Assembly (NCBI GenBank): GCA_900555635.1
Contig: USLU01000033.1
Location: 1 to 53,222, forward strand
DNA length: 53,222 bases
Direction: 5' to 3'
From: an uncultured Bacteroides sp.
GTDB taxonomy: Bacteria > Bacteroidota > Bacteroidia > Bacteroidales > Bacteroidaceae
The notes beneath the pieces are model-generated. The model ran no database searches, was not told the DNA's origin, and saw nothing but the letters and a program-made list of their open reading frames with translations. Shown here piece by piece: positions 43,415 to 50,254 of the stretch; within the stretch, counting starts at the first letter, position 1, and every line of letters starts with the position of its first letter. Position numbers and translations under genes: made by a program.

Positions 43415-45646
43415 TTAAAATAAATCCAGCTCAGCCATAGAAGCAACTTTACTGTTGCCTGCAATGCGTGTTGCTTTTATGCTGATATATCTTGCTTTGA
43501 CAGCTTGTTTGAAGAAGTGGCTTCTCTGCGTTGGATCATTGATTAGATTTCCAAAGATAAATGGCTCTACTTCTTGCCAATTACTACCATCCTGACTTAT
43601 ACAGAACACGCCCTCTTCAATCATACCTTCAGCATTATTGTTCTGTGGTGTGTAGGCAAATCCGTTCAGTTCTTCTTCTTTTCCTAAATCGATAGCTATG
43701 TATGGGTTGCCGTTTTGTTCACTCATCCAATAGCTGGTGGAATTTTCGTCAAAGACATTCGTTGCCGGATTGCCGGCTTTTGCACTGCTTGCCTTCAGTA
43801 GTTTCCAGTTCTTTTTTACCAGCCCGAACCGCCCGTGATACATGGGACCGGTAGCATCATCCAGCATTGCGATCGCTTTGATCTCTCCATTTTCCATAAA
43901 GAACGGTTCACTATACTCGGTCGAGGAGACATTCGGGGTGCTACCATCGGTGGTATAATATATCTTTATGTTTTCGTTGGAAGTCAGAGTTCCGAATTGT
44001 CCGTCGTAACTCCGCCAGTTGAATTTCTGCTTAATAGGCTCTATGGTAGTGTATCCGTCCAGGTTTCTTTGAACGCTTAACATGGGAGGGCGCGATCTGT
44101 AGTAATGGGCTGAAACACAACAGATGGCGGGCGTGAGGCGTGATTCCAGAATACGGATTCTAATTTTATCGGTGGTAATGTCCGGAAAGCGATGTATGCG
44201 CTTGTAGCCTATATTGGTAGCTTCCGAAATGTTTTGCCATTTACCGTTTATATAAGCATCTATGGCATGCTTCTCTACCCGTTCGCCCATTTGCGAGATA
44301 GGTTCCTGAATGGCAAGCCGGTTGATCGTTATAGGTTTGGGGGTGGATATTACTATCTCCTTGGCTTGTGCATCGAGTACGATGTAGGTTTCAGGATTGT
44401 TGTCGAGCACTTGCTTCGGACCTTTCGCATGATTCAGAAGGTTCTTTTTGTAAGTTTCATTGATGCGCTTTCCTGTTTCTTTCAGTACATTGACATCTGC
44501 ATCCGAGAATCGGCCTTCGCGGTTGGGTGGTATGTTTAGTAAGAATATAGAGTTTCCACCTGTTGAGCGCTCGTAGATGTCGAATACATCATCTGCCGAC
44601 CTTACTTTCTGGAAAGTGTCATCCCTATAGAACCAGCCTTCGCGGATGGAAGTGTTTGTTTCGGCTGGCTGATAGTGCAGATAGAAGGGCTTTTCTTTGC
44701 TGTAATAGACGCTGCGGGTACCGAGGTCGCCGTATAGGTCCATATAGTCGTTCATGGCGTGTGGATCGTCCATATAAGTAATGACGTTCCACTCCGTATC
44801 CCTGGTTGCACCGGCTTCGTTGCCACACCATCTCACGTCTTCCCGACCAAAGATAGTAGCATTGGGGGCAAGCGCTCTTATCAGTTTTCTCCAGGCTTGA
44901 TAGTTGTATTTCTGTCCTCCTTTGGTTTTGGGATGGGCGCCATCGAACCATACCTCATGGATAGGTCCGTACTCAGTCAGTACTTCAAACAACTGATTGA
45001 GGAAATACTCATTGTAATCGTCTACTACGAACTTGAACTTGGTTTTATTCTTGAAAGGTCTGCCCGGCACCTCTCGTGGAATGGTTCTTTCAGAATATTT
45101 ACTTAGATTTCCGTAAAGTCCTTGTGGACTTTCAATCTGGAATAAATCAGCGGGAGACAGGTAAATACCTAACTTTAATCCGTACTTCTTGCATGATTTT
45201 GCCAGGTCTTTCAGAATGTCTCCTTGTCCGTTTCTGAAGTTGGTAGACATTACACCATGCTCGGTGTATCGGCTTTGCCACAAAACAAATCCGTCATGAT
45301 GCTTTGCGGTGAGAATTACCATTTTCATGTTGGCGGCTTTCATGGCTTCGCACCATTGGTCGGTGTCCAAGTCTTTGAGATCGAACACCTTCGGATCTTC
45401 CATTCCGTTTCCCCATTCCATCCGGGTGAAGGTATTGGGACCAAAATGTACGAAAGCGATAAACTCGTTTTGCAGGGCGCTCAGTTGGTTGGGAGTAGGT
45501 ATAATGTGTGCTGACTTTTCAATAATTGTTTCTTTGGAATCATTTGCATCAACCTTGATTGTACTGTGAAAGTTGGTTTGTGGCTTCTGTGCCTGCATTT
45601 GCAGGAAGCATAAGGCACTGAACAATAAAATAACTTTCTTTTTCAT
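43415..45646 (-). CDS. GH29 alpha-L-fucosidase
   Basis: 743 residues with a signal peptide (LQMQAQ). The GH29 barrel (about 45-385) has FVHFGPNTFTRMEWGNG, ILTAKHHDGFVLWQS and the nucleophile D235 in HEVWFDGAHP. After it come a C-terminal galactose-binding-like beta-sandwich, a chitobiase C-terminal-like segment (IYYTTDGSTPN, about 550-600) and a discoidin/CBM32-like domain at the end (TSYWMSEQNGNPYIAIDLGKEEELNGFAYTP). Domain order and length match the larger subfamily of GH29. In this setting the likely substrate is the fucose cap on xyloglucan galactose, although subfamily B enzymes usually prefer alpha-1,3/4 linkages. It has its own strong promoter at 45697-45728. Confidence 0.88.
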   Translation of the reverse strand: MKKKVILLFSALCFLQMQAQKPQTNFHSTIKVDANDSKETIIEKSAHIIPTPNQLSALQNEFIAFVHFGPNTFTRMEWGNGMEDPKVFDLKDLDTDQWCEAMKAANMKMVILTAKHHDGFVLWQSRYTEHGVMSTNFRNGQGDILKDLAKSCKKYGLKLGIYLSPADLFQIESPQGLYGNLSKYSERTIPREVPGRPFKNKTKFKFVVDDYNEYFLNQLFEVLTEYGPIHEVWFDGAHPKTKGGQKYNYQAWRKLIRALAPNATIFGREDVRWCGNEAGATRDTEWNVITYMDDPHAMNDYMDLYGDLGTRSVYYSKEKPFYLHYQPAETNTSIREGWFYRDDTFQKVRSADDVFDIYERSTGGNSIFLLNIPPNREGRFSDADVNVLKETGKRINETYKKNLLNHAKGPKQVLDNNPETYIVLDAQAKEIVISTPKPITINRLAIQEPISQMGERVEKHAIDAYINGKWQNISEATNIGYKRIHRFPDITTDKIRIRILESRLTPAICCVSAHYYRSRPPMLSVQRNLDGYTTIEPIKQKFNWRSYDGQFGTLTSNENIKIYYTTDGSTPNVSSTEYSEPFFMENGEIKAIAMLDDATGPMYHGRFGLVKKNWKLLKASSAKAGNPATNVFDENSTSYWMSEQNGNPYIAIDLGKEEELNGFAYTPQNNNAEGMIEEGVFCISQDGSNWQEVEPFIFGNLINDPTQRSHFFKQAVKARYISIKATRIAGNSKVASMAELDLF

Positions 45647-45696
45647 GGGTTTGTATTTAAATAGTTTATTAGATTTTAGGTAAAATACGGTTCATG

Positions 45697-45728
45697 CAAA
45701 AATAGAGTATTCTCTTTTAATGCACAAA
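45697..45728 (-). promoter_or_regulatory. Promoter of the GH29 gene
   Basis: On the minus strand, TTTG (45728-45725) and TATTTTTG (45704-45697) are 20 nt apart. AGAGAATA lies in the spacer as in the 38488-38519 promoter. Both genes also share TAATAAACTATTTAAA in their leaders. Confidence 0.75.
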
Positions 45729-45785
45729 CTTCATCAAGTATATATCGTTTATTGATAACCTCTTATTATTGAATGATAACAAATC

Positions 45786-45804
45786 ATACCCTACTGGATA
45801 ACAT
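45786..45804 (+). promoter_or_regulatory. HTCS2-type operator candidate, site 4
   Basis: ATACCCTACTGGATAACAT. It lies 29 nt before a rightward TACTTTTG and 57 nt upstream of the leftward GH29 -33 box, the same two distances (30 and 57) as at site 1. Confidence 0.65.
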
Positions 45805-45833
45805 ATAATCATGTTATTCAACACGACTTTCAC

Positions 45834-45841
45834 TACTTTTG
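45834..45841 (+). promoter_or_regulatory. Rightward -7 box of a deleted gene
   Basis: TACTTTTG, 29 nt after operator-like site 4 and 39 nt before the second ATG of the remnant, the same two distances as in the intact GH2 gene. Confidence 0.55.
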
Positions 45842-45877
45842 TAAACTGGAAATGCATTTTAAATTTAATATCAAAAA

Positions 45878-45955
45878 ATGATGAAACACAAAATTATTTT
45901 CTTAGTAGTTAGCTTGTTCTTCTGTTATCATACATTGCATGAGAGAATAATTTGA
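45878..45955 (+). pseudogene. Signal-peptide remnant of a deleted GH2-like gene
   Basis: 25 codons (MMKHKIIFLVVSLFFCYHTL onward) then a stop. The opening MKHKIIFLVVSL resembles the MKHTILFLISLL of the GH2 at 41369, and the nucleotide match continues through the start codon (ATGAAACACA). Operator, -7 box and start codon have the same spacing in both. The body of the gene is missing before HTCS2. This is read as a decayed duplicate; independent origin of a short hydrophobic ORF is the alternative. Confidence 0.6.
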
Positions 45956-46068
45956 ATGAAACAAATAAGGCGGATAAAATCTAAAAAAAGCTGTAACTCC
46001 CTTGCTTTTATGTCTGCTTTTTGTTTCATTTGTAGCGTAAAATAAAATCTCCCCTCATCTCTAATAAT

Positions 46069-49000
46069 ATGAAAAAGTTGCAAATGCTCTTTTTATGCCT
46101 TTGGGGTATATGTCTTTCTGTTACTGCCCAAAAATATATGTTTAAACATTTGGAAGTGAAAGACGGATTATCCAATAATCAGGTAAATGCTATTTATAAG
46201 GATTCGAGAGGCTTTATGTGGTTCGGTACGGCCTCTGGACTGAATCGATATGATGGTTATGAATTCAAAGTATATCGTAACCAGAACAATGATGCCAAAT
46301 CTTTGCCTGACAACTATATAGAAAATATACAAGAAGACGTATCCGGTAATTTGTGGATACGTACCAGTGCAGGCTACGTTTTCTATAATTCGTTTACCGA
46401 TACTTTTGATCGTGATGTCGAGAAATGGATGTGGAATATAGGGATATCAGGAAACCCTTCTTCTATTTATATTGATAAGCACAAAATATTCTGGGTATAT
46501 GTCTTAGGTAAAGGCATTTACCGGTATATCAATGGAGAAAAAAAAGCAGAGCGTGTGAATGTAAAAGCAGAGGCGTTGCTCAATGCGGATATTGTTGATA
46601 TGATAGAGAGCAATGAAGGTATTCTGTTGATATATAATCATGGAGTATTAGTATGCCTTGATAAAGAGAAGCTAAATGTAAAATGGACAATCAACGACAT
46701 TTCTTCTGATATTGGTAAAGAGACTGTGAATGATTTTTCATTGTTTATAGATCAAAAAGAGCAGTTGTGGATCTATGGTGTGTTGGGCATGTGGATTTAT
46801 AATTTGCCACAAAAAACATGGGAACTGCGTTCTCCCAAGGATGATTCTTATAACAGTGTTCGGGCTGTGGCTCAGGATAAGCGTGGGCGCATGTGGTTGG
46901 GGAAAGATCAAGATGGTGTTGAATTGGTGGATGTTCAAGGTAACCATATACATTTGATCAATGTGCCTAACAATGAACGTACCCTCTCAAACAATACAAT
47001 AACGGCTCTTTATGAAGATGCAGCAGGCACGATGTGGGTAGGAACATATAAAAAAGGCATTTCATATTATAACGAAAGTATTTTTAAATTCGGGATTGTC
47101 GATATTGGAGATATCAATTGTGTGGAGAACGGTCGCAAAGATGTGGTTTGGCTGGGTACCAGCGGCAGTGGTTTGATATGCTGGAACAGGTCTACCGATG
47201 AACGGAAGCTATTCTCTCATACTTCCGATCCTCATTCTATCTCAAGTGATATCATTGTATCTCTTTTATTGGATAGTAACGACAAATTGTGGGCAGGAAC
47301 TTATTGGGGTGGTCTGAATTGCTATGATGGTAACCGCTTTATACACTATCGTGCGGGTGGAGAAAACTCGCTGGCTTCGGATAATGTATGGGCTTTGGCA
47401 GAGGACGCTGATAAAAATATATGGATTGGTACATTGGGCGGGGGACTGCAATGCCTGAATCCTGCAACAGGTGTGTTTGTTACCTATTCTTCTAATAATT
47501 CAAATCTTGTTTCCGACCATGTATCTTCTCTGTGCCTAGGGCGTAATAATACTTTGATTATCGGCACTTCGGTAGGTGTGGCAATAATGGATTTGACTAC
47601 ACGTAAGATAACTAATTTTGCCGGTAACCGTTCGGGAATGCGACAATTCACTAATCAGACAGTCAATCAGGTATATGAAGATAGCAGGGGATTGATTTGG
47701 GTGGGAACCCGGGAGGGACTGAATGTGTATGACCCAAAGCAGGATGAGTTGTATGAAGTGGCTGTAAAACCTAACTTTTCAGAGTTCTATATATTAGGTA
47801 TTACGGAGGATGAGAATAAAAGTATGTGGGTCAGTGCCGGAGGAGAACTGATTAATGTTACTCTCTCAGTTGAAGGGAAGACTGGCAAATTGTCTTTTCG
47901 TTGTCATACGTATGATGAAAGGGATGGCTTGCAAAGTTGTGACTTCAATCAACGTTCTTTGAAACGCCTGCATTCCGGGGAAATCGTTGTGGGAGGATTG
48001 TACGGACTGAATAATTTCCGATCTGACAATATTAAATACAATCGCGCTTTGCCTAAAGTCATGTTTACCGGTTTCCAGCTTTTTAATGAAGAAGTCAAGG
48101 TAGGTGAGGAATATGATGGGCAGATAATATTGAAGGAGGCTTTGAATAAAACAAAAGAAGTGGTACTGGGCTATAAGCAAAATGTTTTTACCGTTCTTTT
48201 TGCTTCGGATAATTATGTTTTGCCCGAGAAGACCCGTTACCACTATAAATTAGACGGATTTAATGAGGACTGGTTGATAAGTATGGCCGACCAGCACCGC
48301 GTTACATATACCAATCTTGCACCGGGTAGTTATTTGTTGAAAGTTAAAGCTACGAATAGCGACGGGTATGCAGGAACGGAAGAAGCTACTTTGAAGATAG
48401 TAATTCTTCCTCCTTTTTGGATGACTCCGTGGGCTTATGCTTGCTATATCTTCCTGTTAATAGGAGGTTTGTTCCTGGCATTTTATGCAGTACAGCGTAG
48501 AGAGCGTAATAAATTCAAGATACGTCAGATGGAACAGGATGCTCAAAGGGCAGAGGAGGTAAATCAGATGAAATTCCGATTCTTTACGAATGTCAGCCAT
48601 GAATTGCGTACGCCGTTAACTTTGATCATTTCTCCGTTGGAAGGAATGATAAAGGAGACAAAAGAGGCGAAGCAGTTGGATAAACTAAACCTGATGCACC
48701 GCAATGCATTACGCTTGTTGAACTTGGTGAATCAGTTGCTCGATTTCCGCAAGAATGAAATGGCGGGCTTGCACCTTTCCCTTTCCGAAGGAGATATTGT
48801 GGCGTATGTGCGCAATATTTGCAGCTCTTTCTTGATACTCTCGGAGAAAAAGAATGTACATCTTACTTTCTTCACGGCGGTAGAGTCGCTCAATATGGCA
48901 TTCGATGAAGATAAAGTCGGCAAGATTGTAATGAACCTGTTGTCTAATGCCTTTAAGTTTACCCCGGATGGTGGTCGTGTGGATGTATCATTGGAGATAC

Positions 49001-50118
49001 TGAAAGGTTCTCCCGAAACATTGGAAATTAAAGTTTCCGATACCGGCTCAGGCGTGAAAGATGAAGATAAGGAACGTATTTTTGAACGTTTCTATCAGGT
49101 GGAACACGAAGGAGAGAGTAACCGGTCTACCGGAAGTGGCATCGGGCTGAGTTTGGTACGTGATTTTGTTACTCTACATGGCGGTGCGGTACGTGTGTTT
49201 GATAATGTAGGCTCGGGTAGTGTATTTGTTGTGGATATTCCTGTGAAACATTCAGTTGTAAATGTAGCCACGCCTTTATCCCAAGAAGCAGCCGAAGAAG
49301 ATGCAGCAGCTCTTGATACTGAAACGATTGAAGCAGATGAAGATACACAACCGTTTGAAAAAAGGAAGCCATTGGTGCTGATTGTCGATGACAACGAAGA
49401 CTTTATTACTTTCATGAGAGACAGCCTGAGTTTGTATTTCTCCGTACAATCTGCCGTTAATGGGCGGGAAGCATGGAATATAATTCCCGAACTGATGCCG
49501 GATCTTATTGTCAGCGATTTGATGATGCCCGAAATGGATGGTAACGAACTGTGCCGCAATGTGAAGGCAGACAAGCGTACTCAAAATATTCCTTTTGTTC
49601 TGCTTACCGCCAAGCAGTCGGTAGAGAACAAGGTAGAAGGACTAACGATTGGTGCGGATGATTATGTAACCAAGCCTTTCAATATGGAGGTACTAATTCT
49701 TCGCATGCGCAAATTGATAGACCTGAGCAGTCGTAGTAAATCGCGTAACCGTATTGATCCTGAACCGAGTGATATTGTTATCACTTCATTGGACGAGAAA
49801 CTGATTGAAAATGCTATTAAATATGTAGAAGCGAATATATCCCGTAGTGATTTGTCGGTAGAGGAGTTGAGCCATGAGCTAGGCATGAGCCGGGTACATC
49901 TGTATAAGAAGCTATTGCAGATTACGGGTAAGACTCCTATCGAATTTATCCGTGTTATTCGCTTGAAGCGTGCGGCACAGCTTTTGCGTGAAAGTCAGCA
50001 AAATGTATCGGAGATAGCGTATCAGTTGGGCTTTAATAACCCCAAGTATTTCAGCAAGTATTTCAAGGATGAATTCGGAGTTTTGCCCTCTGTTTACCAG
50101 GAAAGAGAGGGCAAATAA
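46069..50118 (+). CDS. Hybrid two-component system regulator (HTCS2)
   Basis: 1349 residues. Signal peptide (SVTAQ), two periplasmic Reg_prop propellers (DSRGFMWFGTASGLNRYDG; NDKLWAGTYWGGLNCYDG; DKNIWIGTLGGGLQC), Y_Y_Y domain (YHYKLDGFNEDW; APGSYLLKVKATNSDG), transmembrane helix (about 790-810), HisKA with H844 (SHELRTPLTL), HATPase (MNLLSNAFKFTPDGG; STGSGIGLSLV), receiver with D1150 (SDLMMPEMDG) and AraC DNA-binding domain (ELGMSRVHLYKKLL; IAYQLGFNNPKYFSKYFK). Same architecture as HTCS1, so it should have its own oligosaccharide cue and operators. It sits amid GH5, GH2, GH29 and GH31 genes that share an operator-like motif not found at the HTCS1 operon, which makes it the likely regulator of this block. 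Confidence 0.94.
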   Translation: MKKLQMLFLCLWGICLSVTAQKYMFKHLEVKDGLSNNQVNAIYKDSRGFMWFGTASGLNRYDGYEFKVYRNQNNDAKSLPDNYIENIQEDVSGNLWIRTSAGYVFYNSFTDTFDRDVEKWMWNIGISGNPSSIYIDKHKIFWVYVLGKGIYRYINGEKKAERVNVKAEALLNADIVDMIESNEGILLIYNHGVLVCLDKEKLNVKWTINDISSDIGKETVNDFSLFIDQKEQLWIYGVLGMWIYNLPQKTWELRSPKDDSYNSVRAVAQDKRGRMWLGKDQDGVELVDVQGNHIHLINVPNNERTLSNNTITALYEDAAGTMWVGTYKKGISYYNESIFKFGIVDIGDINCVENGRKDVVWLGTSGSGLICWNRSTDERKLFSHTSDPHSISSDIIVSLLLDSNDKLWAGTYWGGLNCYDGNRFIHYRAGGENSLASDNVWALAEDADKNIWIGTLGGGLQCLNPATGVFVTYSSNNSNLVSDHVSSLCLGRNNTLIIGTSVGVAIMDLTTRKITNFAGNRSGMRQFTNQTVNQVYEDSRGLIWVGTREGLNVYDPKQDELYEVAVKPNFSEFYILGITEDENKSMWVSAGGELINVTLSVEGKTGKLSFRCHTYDERDGLQSCDFNQRSLKRLHSGEIVVGGLYGLNNFRSDNIKYNRALPKVMFTGFQLFNEEVKVGEEYDGQIILKEALNKTKEVVLGYKQNVFTVLFASDNYVLPEKTRYHYKLDGFNEDWLISMADQHRVTYTNLAPGSYLLKVKATNSDGYAGTEEATLKIVILPPFWMTPWAYACYIFLLIGGLFLAFYAVQRRERNKFKIRQMEQDAQRAEEVNQMKFRFFTNVSHELRTPLTLIISPLEGMIKETKEAKQLDKLNLMHRNALRLLNLVNQLLDFRKNEMAGLHLSLSEGDIVAYVRNICSSFLILSEKKNVHLTFFTAVESLNMAFDEDKVGKIVMNLLSNAFKFTPDGGRVDVSLEILKGSPETLEIKVSDTGSGVKDEDKERIFERFYQVEHEGESNRSTGSGIGLSLVRDFVTLHGGAVRVFDNVGSGSVFVVDIPVKHSVVNVATPLSQEAAEEDAAALDTETIEADEDTQPFEKRKPLVLIVDDNEDFITFMRDSLSLYFSVQSAVNGREAWNIIPELMPDLIVSDLMMPEMDGNELCRNVKADKRTQNIPFVLLTAKQSVENKVEGLTIGADDYVTKPFNMEVLILRMRKLIDLSSRSKSRNRIDPEPSDIVITSLDEKLIENAIKYVEANISRSDLSVEELSHELGMSRVHLYKKLLQITGKTPIEFIRVIRLKRAAQLLRESQQNVSEIAYQLGFNNPKYFSKYFKDEFGVLPSVYQEREGK

Positions 50119-50124
50119 CAAAAG

Positions 50125-50143
50125 ATACCCATGCCTGAAACAT
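50125..50143 (+). promoter_or_regulatory. HTCS2-type operator candidate, site 5 (GH31)
   Basis: ATACCCATGCCTGAAACAT, immediately after the HTCS2 stop. Unlike sites 1, 3 and 4 it has no -7 box 29 nt on; the nearest candidate (TACTTTTA at 50215) is 71 nt away, with a terminator between. Confidence 0.5.
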
Positions 50144-50162
50144 ATCGTCTTTTAGGTAATCA

Positions 50163-50203
50163 AAAGAGCCCTTTCGATTGAACATCAGGAGGGCTCTTTG
50201 TTG
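50163..50203 (+). terminator. Terminator after HTCS2
   Basis: AAAGAGCCCT (50163-50172) and AGGGCTCTTT (50190-50199) form a 10-bp stem with a 17-nt loop and a short T-rich tail (TTTGTTG). Confidence 0.75.
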
Positions 50204-50214
50204 TAGAAATATCC

Positions 50215-50222
50215 TACTTTTA
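50215..50222 (+). promoter_or_regulatory. Weak -7 box of the GH31 gene
   Basis: TACTTTTA differs from TAnnTTTG at the last base. It lies 32 nt before the GH31 ATG, in line with the 35-39 nt leaders of GH5 and GH2. Confidence 0.4.
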
Positions 50223-50254
50223 CATCCGGAGAAAATAACATTAAAACCATTGAT

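Larger units (their letters stand above)
45647..46068. other. Divergent control region between GH29 and HTCS2
   Basis: 422 bp. It holds the GH29 promoter, operator-like site 4, a rightward -7 box, and the first 25 codons of a deleted gene (45878-45955). The last 110 bp lead to HTCS2; I see no consensus promoter for HTCS2 itself. Confidence 0.7.
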
